Positions 1-8,738 of a DNA stretch of 64,000 nucleotides are shown in pieces. Source of the stretch: an uncultured Desulfovibrio sp. (GTDB taxonomy: Bacteria; Desulfobacterota; Desulfovibrionia; Desulfovibrionales; Desulfovibrionaceae); NCBI GenBank assembly GCA_913063155.1, contig CAJXYU010000002.1:62001-126000 (forward strand), in the 5' to 3' direction. The position numbers and the translations under genes were made by a program. Position 1 is the stretch's first letter. Each line of letters starts with the position of its first letter. A model generated the notes under the pieces. That model was not told where the DNA came from. It made no database searches and was given only the letters and a program-made list of their open reading frames with translations.

Positions 1-1
1 G

Positions 2-238
2 GTCATCGGAAAGCGGATGGACCTGTTCGCATCCCTCAGTTTCGGGGTTTTCTTCATCCACAGTTATCTCATCAGCATCATCAAGCAGGCACAGCTTCAT
101 TTTTTCGGGAGTCTTTGGGTCGGAACCTACTGGAATTTCCCGCTGTTTTTTGCCGCAATTGTCCTTTTGAGCATGGGCTTCGTACTCACGGTCAGGAGGT
201 ACGCGGGCAGCCGCAGCCGAATGATCTGCGGCAGCTAG
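2..238 (+). CDS. Acyltransferase-3 family membrane protein, C-terminal end (partial)
   Basis: The reading frame is open from the left edge of the window to a TAG at 236-238, so this is the tail of a gene that begins outside. The 78 visible residues contain two hydrophobic segments, one with the sequence FGVFFIHSYL, which resembles the last membrane helices of OafA/YrhL-type acyltransferases, and a short basic C-terminus. The next gene is also an acyltransferase-3 protein and starts 31 nt downstream on the same strand. Family membership is inferred from the tail only. Confidence 0.55.
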   Translation, partial: VIGKRMDLFASLSFGVFFIHSYLISIIKQAQLHFFGSLWVGTYWNFPLFFAAIVLLSMGFVLTVRRYAGSRSRMICGS

Positions 239-269
239 GCGACGGCATCGGGAGTGAAGGGAGAACCGG

Positions 270-1361
270 ATGGACAGCTTCATCAGCAGCAAGCTCGTGA
301 TAAGCCATATGGCGGCGAACAATCTCATTCTGATTGTCGCTCTGCTTGTGTTGTCCGCGCTTTTCCTGCGCCGGGCCGAGAGGGGCGATCCGCTCGGCCC
401 GGAACAGACCACCGAGGTGCGGGGCCTGATCATGCTGCTTATTGTGCTCGGCCATCTCTGGACCCATGTCTCGTCCTCGCAACTCTGGCCGAATTTCGCC
501 GGATCATGCCTCGCCTCTTTCCTCTTCCTCTCGGGCTTCGGGATCACCCTTTCCTATTGCGGAAAGAGGCCCTCCAGTGCGGCTTTCATCAAACACCGGA
601 TTCACAGGGTCATGGTTCCCTACTGGCTGACCACCCTGCTGTTTCTCGGGCTGGACATCATTTTCCTGGGGCGGACCCTCGACTACGCGGACATTGTCAT
701 GACGTTTGCCGGGATCAATCAAAACGACGCCACACGCCTTTTCGACTACGTGCGCTGGTACATCACGTTCCAACTGGTCTGGTATGCGATTTTTTTGTTT
801 GCGTTCAAGCGTTTCACGGAGAAAACGGCCGCATGGCTGTTGGTGGCGGCCGCAGGCGGGCTGTTGATCGTGAATTATTACGTTTACCCGTTGGGGTGGA
901 ATAAGTTTTTTGCCTTTCCTTCCGGATGTGTCGTCGCCCTGTATCGCGATGGCATTGTTGCCTTTCTGAAGACCCATGTTCAGATTCTGTGGGCTTGCCT
1001 TGCCATGCTCGCGCTGTATCTGATGGTCAGTCATGCCCTTTTTGTCAAAGCCATACCGTTGCCGTCCCTGGGGCTGCTCATGATTTCCGAGGCCAACTCC
1101 ATGTTGTGGACCGCAATGTTGTTGCTGGCGGCGGCGCTTCTCGGGCGGTGGGACCTGTCCAGTCGTTTTCTGGATTTCGCGGGACGCCATTCCTACGAGA
1201 TATTTCTTTTGCACGGGCCGTTTCTGATCAAATACAATCCGGTGTTTACGCTGACCACCAGGTACGGCTTGCCGGCCGCCGTGTCGTTTTCGGTATTGAT
1301 GGTCTTTATCGTGCTTCTGGCCATGATGCTCAGGAGGGTGGAAAGAATTGTCGCGTTTTGA
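270..1361 (+). CDS. Acyltransferase-3 (OafA/YrhL-type) membrane acyltransferase
   Basis: A 363-residue polytopic membrane protein. After a first hydrophobic segment (about residues 15-30) comes the family hallmark RGLIMLLIVLGHLW near residue 50, where Arg and His belong to the conserved catalytic region, followed by roughly nine more hydrophobic segments. A ribosome-binding site (GGGAGAA) precedes the ATG. Such proteins move acyl groups, usually acetyl, from the cytoplasm onto cell-surface glycans. It overlaps the downstream SGNH hydrolase gene by 14 nt; AT3 and SGNH activities often cooperate, and in OafB-type enzymes they are fused. The substrate cannot be read from the sequence. Confidence 0.8.
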   Translation: MDSFISSKLVISHMAANNLILIVALLVLSALFLRRAERGDPLGPEQTTEVRGLIMLLIVLGHLWTHVSSSQLWPNFAGSCLASFLFLSGFGITLSYCGKRPSSAAFIKHRIHRVMVPYWLTTLLFLGLDIIFLGRTLDYADIVMTFAGINQNDATRLFDYVRWYITFQLVWYAIFLFAFKRFTEKTAAWLLVAAAGGLLIVNYYVYPLGWNKFFAFPSGCVVALYRDGIVAFLKTHVQILWACLAMLALYLMVSHALFVKAIPLPSLGLLMISEANSMLWTAMLLLAAALLGRWDLSSRFLDFAGRHSYEIFLLHGPFLIKYNPVFTLTTRYGLPAAVSFSVLMVFIVLLAMMLRRVERIVAF

Positions 1362-2046
1362 TCCCAGAGCTTTGGTGCTCCTCTTTGCGGTTATGCTGCC
1401 TGCCAACCTGTATGCCGCCTATAAGCTCGTCCGGCTTGCGTTGGACCGGAAGGGCGGGGCTGATGTCGTGAGCAGGACGTACGAGAGCCAGGTTCGGGAA
1501 TACGAATCTCTGAATCGGGAATTCTCCGGACGGCGTCCCGTGGTTTTCGCCGGTGACAGCCTCGTTTTCCGGTTTGCGGTGGAGGAATATTTCCCACAGC
1601 TGACTGTTGTGAATCGGGGAGTATACAACGATTCGGCAACCGGTCTCCGGAAGCGATGGGAATCCACCGTGTCCGGGCTTTTACCGGGTTTCGTGGTAAT
1701 CATGATCGGCACCAACGACATCCTGGTGGGCCATGGACCTGATGTTGCGGGTCAGCTGGACGGCATCCTGGACAGCCTGGCTCCGGGCAGCGCCTGTGTG
1801 TTGAGCATCCCACCGTTGGGCAAGGAGTTCTGCGGGAAGAACGATCAAGTCAGGGCTGTCAATCAGGTTCTGCAACGTGTCGTGAAAGCGAAGGGGCAGC
1901 TGTGGGTCGACGTTTTCGACGATTTGAACGGCGATGACGGCTGCCTGTCGGTAGAGTTTACCGATGACGGCATCCATTTGAACGGCAAGGGGTATCAGGT
2001 GGTCAGTTCGCGTTTGCGGGAGGTGTTTGCGCCATGGGTAAAATGA
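1348..2046 (+). CDS. SGNH/GDSL-family hydrolase, membrane-anchored
   Basis: A 232-residue protein with an N-terminal hydrophobic anchor (about residues 8-25) and the SGNH blocks: block I FAGDSL (Ser nucleophile), block III GTND and block V DDGIHLN with the Asp/His pair. The start is taken as TTG at 1348 because an AGGAGGG motif lies ten bases upstream. It is probably an extracytoplasmic acyl esterase or acyltransferase acting with the overlapping acyltransferase-3 gene before it. It also overlaps the following GNAT gene, so the set is translationally coupled. Confidence 0.8.
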   Translation: MSRFDPRALVLLFAVMLPANLYAAYKLVRLALDRKGGADVVSRTYESQVREYESLNREFSGRRPVVFAGDSLVFRFAVEEYFPQLTVVNRGVYNDSATGLRKRWESTVSGLLPGFVVIMIGTNDILVGHGPDVAGQLDGILDSLAPGSACVLSIPPLGKEFCGKNDQVRAVNQVLQRVVKAKGQLWVDVFDDLNGDDGCLSVEFTDDGIHLNGKGYQVVSSRLREVFAPWVK

Positions 2047-2636
2047 GAAAGGCGTTCCAGGTTCTGCGATCCGGAGATTTCGGTTTCTTTGGCAACAGGC
2101 TTAAAAAGAACGTCTACAGTACATGGGACATGGAGCTTTTCGAGCTGCCTCGTTCGGGCCTGCCGGATGTTGATTTGCCGTCGGAATACGTCGTTCGCAA
2201 GGCGGATGACAAGGACCTGGAGGGCATTGCCGCCATATGGCCGGAATCCTTTCTGGCCAAAGGAAGCTTCAGCCGAAGCACCTTGGATGTTGTAAAGAAG
2301 TTTCAGGAAGAGACCATTGGTTGTCATATTGTTGTATTTGAAGGAGAAATTGTCAGTTTTGTTTTTCTGAAGGACGCCTTTCACTGGTTCGACAAGCCTG
2401 CCGTGGAGTTGGCGAAAGGGTCGACCCATGTCGCTTTCAGAGGGAAGGGGATTTTCAGCGTTCTCATGCAGAGAGCAGTGGATGATATAGACCCCCAAGC
2501 CATGATTCTGGGACAGGTGTTGAAGGGCAACAGCTCTTCCATGAAGGCGTTGAGAAAGGCCGGGTTTGTCAGGGTAGGTCTGTTGAGGACACGTTTGCTG
2601 TTGGGGAATACGAAGTACAGTGTTGTGGCCGACTGA
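2034..2636 (+). CDS. GNAT-family N-acetyltransferase
   Basis: A 200-residue cytoplasmic protein. The acetyl-CoA pyrophosphate-binding loop is visible as AFRGKGIFSVLMQRAV near residues 134-149, followed by the typical strand and helix ending in KALRKAGFVRVG. The N-terminal 45 residues are basic and not part of the fold. It overlaps the SGNH gene by 13 nt and lies 21 nt before the PIG-L deacetylase gene. A deacetylase next to an N-acyltransferase suggests exchange of an N-acyl group on an amino sugar precursor, but this is inference from context. Confidence 0.75.
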   Translation: MGKMRKAFQVLRSGDFGFFGNRLKKNVYSTWDMELFELPRSGLPDVDLPSEYVVRKADDKDLEGIAAIWPESFLAKGSFSRSTLDVVKKFQEETIGCHIVVFEGEIVSFVFLKDAFHWFDKPAVELAKGSTHVAFRGKGIFSVLMQRAVDDIDPQAMILGQVLKGNSSSMKALRKAGFVRVGLLRTRLLLGNTKYSVVAD

Positions 2637-2657
2637 GAAGGCAAGCGAGGGATATCC

Positions 2658-3524
2658 ATGCTGAGAGATTACCTGAGACGGGCGTACCGGACCTTGGTCC
2701 CGCTGATTTTTTCAAAGAAGAACTACAAGTTTTTCCTGATGAGCAGCCTTATGGACTTGGATGCCAAAACCCAAAAGCTCTTCCATGCATCCAATGCCCT
2801 GTCTGCGGTCATCAAGCCCGTCCTGATGCCGTGTCCGTTCGGCGAAAGGCTGCTGGTCATAGCTCCCCATCACGACGACGAGGCCATCGGGTGCGGCGGC
2901 ACGGTTCTGGCGCATCTGGCTCGCGGCAAGGAAGTGCAGGTGGTCATAGTCCAAGACGGTTCCGGAGCCGAAGGGGCCCTGGGCATGACCCGGGAGGAAC
3001 TCATTGCCGTGCGGGAGGAGGAGTCCAGGGCCTGCGCGCGGCTCATGGGAAACGGCCCTCCGTTGTTCCTGCGGTTTTCCCACGTGGACGAAACCGGTCT
3101 GGATTCGGTGGCTGCGGAATTGGAGCGGGTGGTGGATGCGTTTCGGCCGGATACGATCTTTACCCCGTTCGTGCTGGACACCCACCGGGAACACGCCTGT
3201 ACCGCCGCGGCCCTGGCCCGTGCACTGCGAGGGAACAAAGGGAAGGCCGACGTGTATTCCTATGAGGTCTGGGGGTTGTGCATCCCCAACACGGCCGTGG
3301 CCATCGACGAGTTCATGGACCGCAAATGCGAACTCATCAACTGCTTTGCCAGCCAGACGAAGGGGAACGACTACGCCCACGCCTTCCGGGGATTGGCCAT
3401 GTATCATTCCCTGCAGTTCGGGGCCAGGGATATCCGATATGTGGAGCGCTTTTTCGCATTGCCGGACCATGAATATGCGGATTTCGTGGACAGGGTGTTC
3501 GCCGCCGAAGAGGAGGGAAAATGA
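2658..3524 (+). CDS. PIG-L/LmbE-family N-deacetylase
   Basis: A 288-residue protein with the zinc-binding signature PHHDDEAIGCGG near residues 71-82 and the second metal motif DTHREH near residues 174-179. Family members remove N-acetyl groups from GlcNAc-containing substrates. The N-terminal 60 residues form a basic, partly hydrophobic extension that could associate with the membrane. GAGGG precedes the ATG. Its stop overlaps the ATP-grasp start by four bases (ATGA). In this cluster it would expose an amine on a sugar that the GNAT or ATP-grasp enzyme could re-acylate. Confidence 0.85.
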   Translation: MLRDYLRRAYRTLVPLIFSKKNYKFFLMSSLMDLDAKTQKLFHASNALSAVIKPVLMPCPFGERLLVIAPHHDDEAIGCGGTVLAHLARGKEVQVVIVQDGSGAEGALGMTREELIAVREEESRACARLMGNGPPLFLRFSHVDETGLDSVAAELERVVDAFRPDTIFTPFVLDTHREHACTAAALARALRGNKGKADVYSYEVWGLCIPNTAVAIDEFMDRKCELINCFASQTKGNDYAHAFRGLAMYHSLQFGARDIRYVERFFALPDHEYADFVDRVFAAEEEGK

Positions 3525-4684
3525 TGACGCCTGCGGTTCTCATTGTCACGGGACAGGCATGGGGCAGCTATCTCGCGGTTCTCAAGAGCCTGGGACGCAA
3601 GGGAGTGCCCGTCCATGTGCTTTCCTGGGGAGTTGACCAGGGTGTTCTGCGCAGGAGCCGGTACTATTTCCACGGTAGGGAATTTCCGGTTGGTTCGTCC
3701 GAAGCCATGGTTCGGGATATGCTCACGTATGGCGACAACGCCTTCCAGTCCGAGAAACCTGCGCTTTTCTACTGTACGGATAAAGACGCCATGTTCGTGG
3801 CCCGCAACAAGTCCGCTTTGGAGGACAGGTATACGGTTCTCATGGGCGATGCCGATACCTGCCTGGCCATGATGGCCAAGGATACGGCCCAGGAGGTTGT
3901 GGAGCAACACGGCCTGACCGTTCCCGGCACCTGGGATATTTCCTCCCGCGACGACGTGGAAGCGCTTCTGGAAAAGTGTGAGTTTCCGCTGATGCTCAAA
4001 CCCACCATGTGGGAAACGACCGGCGGCGTTCCCATCAAGGCGGATAAGATTCTCTCTCCGGAAGTGCTTCGGGAAACTGCCTGTCGGGTACTCGCCGGCG
4101 GAGGGCGTCTCGTGGCTCAGGAGTTCATCGAGGGTGGTGACGAGTGCGTGGAGTTTTTCCTTTTCTACCGGAGCGCCGATGGTCGGCGGATGTCCTTCTG
4201 CACGGGCAGGAAGCTCAGGCAGTTTCCGCCGGGCGCCGGGGTCATGGCCCTGGGCGTCACCGACGAGATCGAGGACCTGCGGGTGGCCGGAACCGCCTTT
4301 GTGGAGGGCATCGGCTTTGTCGGGCTGGGAGGGCTTGAGTTCAAGCGGAACAACGGAAAGCTGTACTTCATCGAGATGAGCGTACGCAGCGAAATGTTCC
4401 ATAAAATCGCCATGGATGCCGGAGTGGACCTGCCCTGGGCGGCCTATGCGGATGCCTCGGGCCTGGAATGGGAAGCCGATCAGAAGCAGCGGAACAATGT
4501 TTTCTACCTGAACGAATTCCAGTTTGCGGTTCTGCTCTGGAAAGATTTTCGACAGACAGTCCGGGATCTCCTGCAATGCAGGAAGGGCAGCATGCATTTC
4601 TGCCTGCTGACGACCGACGATCCCATGCCTTTTGCCGTCAAATCGTTCAAAAGTCTTCGGAAATTGTTCGGGAAGTTATATTGA
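3521..4684 (+). CDS. ATP-grasp carboxylate-amine ligase
   Basis: A 387-residue protein with an N-terminal Rossmann-like domain (residues 1-110) and an ATP-grasp domain (about 115-310), with features such as FPLMLKPTMWETTGG (nucleotide-binding Lys), a second strand ending in VAQEFIEGGDE, and an acidic metal site GGLEFKRNNGKLYFIEMSVR. The last 70 residues are basic. Family members couple ATP hydrolysis to amide formation; some add amino acids to glycans or peptides. Translationally coupled to the PIG-L deacetylase, it is a candidate for attaching an acid to the freed amine. Substrate unknown. Confidence 0.75.
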   Translation: MMTPAVLIVTGQAWGSYLAVLKSLGRKGVPVHVLSWGVDQGVLRRSRYYFHGREFPVGSSEAMVRDMLTYGDNAFQSEKPALFYCTDKDAMFVARNKSALEDRYTVLMGDADTCLAMMAKDTAQEVVEQHGLTVPGTWDISSRDDVEALLEKCEFPLMLKPTMWETTGGVPIKADKILSPEVLRETACRVLAGGGRLVAQEFIEGGDECVEFFLFYRSADGRRMSFCTGRKLRQFPPGAGVMALGVTDEIEDLRVAGTAFVEGIGFVGLGGLEFKRNNGKLYFIEMSVRSEMFHKIAMDAGVDLPWAAYADASGLEWEADQKQRNNVFYLNEFQFAVLLWKDFRQTVRDLLQCRKGSMHFCLLTTDDPMPFAVKSFKSLRKLFGKLY

Positions 4685-4695
4685 TTCCCTCCGGG

Positions 4696-6840
4696 CTATT
4701 CCGGCGGCAGGTACGGCCCGGCCCAAAGCCCCCCGCCGAAGGTGGTTACCACGATTTGTTTCGGGTCCTGCGGGTTGAAATTCACGCTCTGGACGCTTCG
4801 GAACGGGAAAGCTTCATATTTTTCCCAATCCGCGCCGCCGTTCCTGGAAAACCACAGGCCGTTCAGGAAACCGCCCGCATAGACGAGGCTGCTGTCTTGC
4901 GGATGGACCGTGACCGCCATCATTCTGTCGTAGGGCCTCGGCTTGAAGCTCCTGTCCCGAAGCACATGGCTCCAGTCTTTGCCGCCGTCAACGGTCTTCC
5001 AGATTCCTCCCTGTTGGGGCCTTTTGGCCGGAACGCTGGCAACCGCGACATAGATGGTGTTTTCATTTTTTGAATCTACATGGAAGGCCGTGGGCCAGTC
5101 CGGAGTGAAGTCGGACGTTATCTCCGACCATGATGTTCCCTTGTCGGCGGATTTCCAGATGCCTCCGGGGGTGATGACGTTTCCCTTGCCGCGAAGGGCC
5201 GTGATCAGGCAGTAGAGGTCCCCGGAGTCCGGGCTTCTCCACAGCCGGTAGGCGTGCAGGTTGGCCTTGCGGATGTTGCCGGTGATGTCGGTCCAGGTTT
5301 TGCCGCCGTCTTCGGATTTGAAGACTCCTTTTCCGTAGGCGCCGGCATACAGTATCCTGGAATCCTCAGAACTGCCGGAAGTGACGAGAATGTCCGTGCA
5401 GGGTGCATTGGGGAATCCCGTTCCCAGCCTGCTCCATGTCGCCCCGAAGTCTTGGGAAATGAGCGGGCCTCCCACGTTGTATTTGGCATTGTACCAACCG
5501 ATCTGGCCCCAGTTGGGGATGTCGTGCCTGTTGGCTGCGGCGGCATACAGTCGCCCCGGCGTTTTTGGGTCGAAGCGAACCCGGTAGAAGGTGTTGCTCC
5601 ATGGGCTTCCCTTGGTGGCGTGGCTCCAGGTTTTTCCCCTGTCCAGCGAACGGATGAAGCCGAAGTCGGCGAAAGCCGCGTAGTGGCGCTCCGGTTCCCA
5701 CGGGTCGAAAAGGTATTGGTAGCAGGTGGTCATTTCCAGGCCCACGCTGGCGAATCTCGGGGTCTTGCCGTCGGGCAGGAAGCCCATGGGCCGGTTGATC
5801 AGGGAGCGCCAGGAACGCCCCCCGTCCGTGGTCCTGTACAGATCCCCCTGGGTGGTGACGATAGCCGTGTCCGGGTCCGTCCGGGAAGCGAAGAAACCCT
5901 GTTTGGTAATGAAGTAGCCCCAGCGCATTTCAGTCTGCACCCAGGAGTACTCGACGTTCCGGTCGTTTCCGGCAAAGCGGAAGACCTCCTTCCAGTCCCT
6001 GCCGCTGTTCTCGGTTTTCCAAAGTTTTTTGCCCAGGTTCTTTTTCTGCTCCACTGCCCAGGCGATCCGGGTCTGTCCGGGCGTCATCTGCAGGATCCCC
6101 TGGTGCAGGAAGGGGGCGCTGCGCGCCCAGGAATCGCCGGAATCTGTGGACCGCGTGATTCCCAGCCCGTCCAGGGTTGCCAGCAGCAGTGTTTCCGAGC
6201 CATCTGTAGCTCCGGTGAAAGCGAGCACGTCACGGCCTTCGGCCTTGAATCCGGGCGCCTGTTGCCAGGAGCCGCCCAGGTCGGTGCTGCGCATGAGTCG
6301 GTTGTCGCTGACGGCCATGACCATGGAACCGAGCGCTACCGGTGGCAGGCATTTGCCTTCCAGCACCATGTTCCATTGTTTTGCCTGGAGATCGTACCGC
6401 CAGAGGTCCTCTGTCGTGGACACGAAAAGATATTCCCCTTTGGTACGGCAGGCCGTGAGTCCCGTGATTTTTCTGCGCGGTTTCCAGGGCCATTTCATCT
6501 TTTTCCAGGTATCGCCCTGGTCGCGGCTCTCATACACGTCATAAGTCGTGTACCAGTAGATGGCGTTCTCAAAGAAGGCGGGCGGCTTTCTGCCGGCTGT
6601 CCCGGAAAGCTCCCTGGAAGGAATCATGCTCCAGTCGTTCCCCCCGTCCGTCGTTTTGTAGACGCCGCTCATGTCGCTGGCCACAAAGCACAGGTCGGGG
6701 TTCTGGTCGGAAATAGCCGGGCTGAAAAGACCGCCGCCTCCACCAATCCCACGGGGGGTGAACACGGGGGTGCCTGCCGCGCCGGATGCAGGGAGCAGGA
6801 GTAAGGCCAACACGATCAATGCCGGAAGTGTCTTTTTCAT
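4696..6840 (-). CDS. Exported Asp-box (BNR/sortilin-like) beta-propeller protein
   Basis: A 714-residue protein with a signal peptide (MKKTLPALIVLALLLLPASG, then AAG). The start at 6840 is preferred over an upstream ATG because GGAG precedes it. The body carries twelve Asp-box repeats of the form S/T-x-D/N-x-G-x-x-W, for example STDGGNDW, SRDQGDTW, TTDGGRSW and SADKGTSW, spread along its length, as in sialidase, Ycf48 and sortilin propellers. No sialidase active-site arginine set could be identified. It is last in the minus-strand set galE, acyltransferase, SGNH hydrolase, and may bind or process the surface glycan. Confidence 0.75.
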   Translation of the reverse strand: MKKTLPALIVLALLLLPASGAAGTPVFTPRGIGGGGGLFSPAISDQNPDLCFVASDMSGVYKTTDGGNDWSMIPSRELSGTAGRKPPAFFENAIYWYTTYDVYESRDQGDTWKKMKWPWKPRRKITGLTACRTKGEYLFVSTTEDLWRYDLQAKQWNMVLEGKCLPPVALGSMVMAVSDNRLMRSTDLGGSWQQAPGFKAEGRDVLAFTGATDGSETLLLATLDGLGITRSTDSGDSWARSAPFLHQGILQMTPGQTRIAWAVEQKKNLGKKLWKTENSGRDWKEVFRFAGNDRNVEYSWVQTEMRWGYFITKQGFFASRTDPDTAIVTTQGDLYRTTDGGRSWRSLINRPMGFLPDGKTPRFASVGLEMTTCYQYLFDPWEPERHYAAFADFGFIRSLDRGKTWSHATKGSPWSNTFYRVRFDPKTPGRLYAAAANRHDIPNWGQIGWYNAKYNVGGPLISQDFGATWSRLGTGFPNAPCTDILVTSGSSEDSRILYAGAYGKGVFKSEDGGKTWTDITGNIRKANLHAYRLWRSPDSGDLYCLITALRGKGNVITPGGIWKSADKGTSWSEITSDFTPDWPTAFHVDSKNENTIYVAVASVPAKRPQQGGIWKTVDGGKDWSHVLRDRSFKPRPYDRMMAVTVHPQDSSLVYAGGFLNGLWFSRNGGADWEKYEAFPFRSVQSVNFNPQDPKQIVVTTFGGGLWAGPYLPPE

Positions 6841-6859
6841 AACGATGTGCTCCATTGTG

Positions 6860-7579
6860 TCAGTGTCCGCCGGCAGGTTCGGCCTGGGCCGGACGTGTCA
6901 GCTTTTTTACAGTATTGATGATGGATTGGGCCAGCTTGTCTTTGCCCGTTGCATTCAGGTGCAGGCCGTCGCTGGTATAGTTTTTTTCCAGGACGCCTTC
7001 TGTGTCGGCGAAGAGCGGGTACAGGTCCAGGACATGAAAGTTCCGTGCCCGGCAGATTTCTTTGATCCTGTTGTTGAGAATGCCGAGGATTTCGGGTGAA
7101 CGTTTGCCCTTGTCCCCGTGTCGGTCCGGGATGACGCTGCAAAGCACCACTTCGATTCCTCGCGCCCCGGCCTTTTGTCCCATTGTCTCCAGTGCGGCGG
7201 CGATGTCCTGAACCGGCTTGCCAAGGCCCAGGTCGTTGGTGCCCAGAAGGATGACCACGAGTCTTGTTCCGTTTTTCAGGGCCTGGCTGAACGGTTCGAT
7301 GGAGCGGGTGGCCAGTCGCCCTTCCTTGGACCTGTTTTTATATGGATTCCATCCGAAGCGGGCAGCCATGCCCAATTGGGCCATGAGGGAGTCTCCGAAA
7401 AGAACGGAGTAGCCCTGGTCGTATATTCCCATTGTATCGCAGGCCGTTTCCCAAAATTTGTCCGGCAGCGCCTCAAGGGCTTTGGGGAGAAGAAGCGACG
7501 CGACGAAGAGGAGTGAGGTGATCGCGAGCATTGCAGTCCAGCCGGTCATGCGGAATTTGAGTGGCGTTTTTTGGGTCAT
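6860..7579 (-). CDS. SGNH/GDSL-family hydrolase, membrane-anchored
   Basis: A 239-residue protein with an N-terminal membrane anchor (about residues 12-32) and SGNH blocks: FGDSLM, GTND and SDGLHLN. AGGTGA precedes the ATG by five bases. It lies 4 nt after an acyltransferase-3 gene, repeating the AT3-SGNH pairing seen at 270-2046. The two SGNH proteins differ widely outside the blocks, so this is not a recent duplication. It probably esterifies or de-esterifies an extracellular glycan together with its neighbour. Confidence 0.8.
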   Translation of the reverse strand: MTQKTPLKFRMTGWTAMLAITSLLFVASLLLPKALEALPDKFWETACDTMGIYDQGYSVLFGDSLMAQLGMAARFGWNPYKNRSKEGRLATRSIEPFSQALKNGTRLVVILLGTNDLGLGKPVQDIAAALETMGQKAGARGIEVVLCSVIPDRHGDKGKRSPEILGILNNRIKEICRARNFHVLDLYPLFADTEGVLEKNYTSDGLHLNATGKDKLAQSIINTVKKLTRPAQAEPAGGH

Positions 7580-7583
7580 GGCG

Positions 7584-8684
7584 TCACCTGTGTTTGAAAG
7601 TCGGGGATTTGCCCAGGGTCCATGGGAGGAATCTGTTGATGATCAGGATCCCGGGGGTGAGCAGCAGGATGTTGGTGCATGCCTGCAGGAGCCCATAGAT
7701 CACCGGAGGCAGGGCGGACTGGGTGATGCCCATGGAGGCGAAGACACGGGAATAGAGTGCGCCGGGGTAATTGTGCAGCAGATAGATGAGCAGGCTGTTG
7801 ACGCCGAGAAAGCTGAAGATCGGATTCCTGGGTATACGGTAGCAGAGGGTGATGGACGCCACTATGCCGGTGAAGGCCAGGGTGTAGGCGTAGAAGTAGT
7901 TGCTTACCCTGCCGACGGTTTCAAGGCCGTAGGATGGGTAGCCCAGCAGAAAGGCGACGGCGAAGATCACTGCGGCCCCTGCGCCGATACGCCAGTCCGA
8001 GGGCTGCGTATGTTGCCTGTAAAGAAAACCGAATCCGAAGAACACGAGTGCGTTGAAGGCGTGGACCAGGGTCCCCACATAAGGAGTCAGCCCATAGGCT
8101 TGGGTTGCAGAGTGCAGCAGGGCGAGCATCACGAGAAACGGCAGGTAGGTCTTTCGCGTCACCAGTCCGTGAACCGGGTAGAAAAGCAGGGTCACCACAA
8201 AAAGCACCGGCAGGAACCAGAAGCTCCTGAAGGTCAGGATGTCGAAAAACGGGTATATAAGATTGATGCCCGAAGGGGCGTTGTGCACCACCAGGATCCT
8301 GAAAAGCCAGATGCCGTAGCCCAGGAAACCATAGAGGAGATACGGCAGGATGAGGGTCCTGGCTTTTTTGGCCGTGGTGCTTCCGAAGGGGAGGCGAGCG
8401 GAAAAGAACAGTCCTGAGAGGAAGAAGAAAAGGTGCATGTGGAAGCCGTAGATGGCGGCCTTGACCTGTGCGGGAATGGCCGCATGGCCGAGGACCACAA
8501 GGAAGATGGCCAGCCCCCTGGCGTTTTCCGCCCAGACAAGGTGTTCGGTTCTCTGTTGATCCATGAAGATGTGGAGAGCCTGTTCAACGAACGGCCGGTT
8601 TTCCGAGGTCGTCCGATCCGCTGCCGTCTTTCCCGCAAGGGAAGGCGGACCGGGTTTTGGCCACGGCTTGGAGAAACCCATCAC
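7584..8684 (-). CDS. Acyltransferase-3 family membrane protein
   Basis: A polytopic membrane protein with the family motif ENARGLAIFLVVLGHAA followed by FHMHLFFFLSGLFF and about nine further hydrophobic segments. The frame opens with GTG at 8684 (366 residues), but the first 40 residues are hydrophilic and Pro-rich. The ATG at 8564, giving a protein starting MDQQRTEHLVW, fits the family better, although neither start has a strong ribosome-binding site. It resembles the CmrA/WecH branch of acyltransferases. It sits between galE and an SGNH gene in one transcription unit. Confidence 0.75.
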   Translation of the reverse strand: MMGFSKPWPKPGPPSLAGKTAADRTTSENRPFVEQALHIFMDQQRTEHLVWAENARGLAIFLVVLGHAAIPAQVKAAIYGFHMHLFFFLSGLFFSARLPFGSTTAKKARTLILPYLLYGFLGYGIWLFRILVVHNAPSGINLIYPFFDILTFRSFWFLPVLFVVTLLFYPVHGLVTRKTYLPFLVMLALLHSATQAYGLTPYVGTLVHAFNALVFFGFGFLYRQHTQPSDWRIGAGAAVIFAVAFLLGYPSYGLETVGRVSNYFYAYTLAFTGIVASITLCYRIPRNPIFSFLGVNSLLIYLLHNYPGALYSRVFASMGITQSALPPVIYGLLQACTNILLLTPGILIINRFLPWTLGKSPTFKHR

Positions 8685-8738
8685 CTGACAATATGAACAA
8701 GGAAGTGGGAAGAGTCCATGATATTGCCGAAAACCGTA

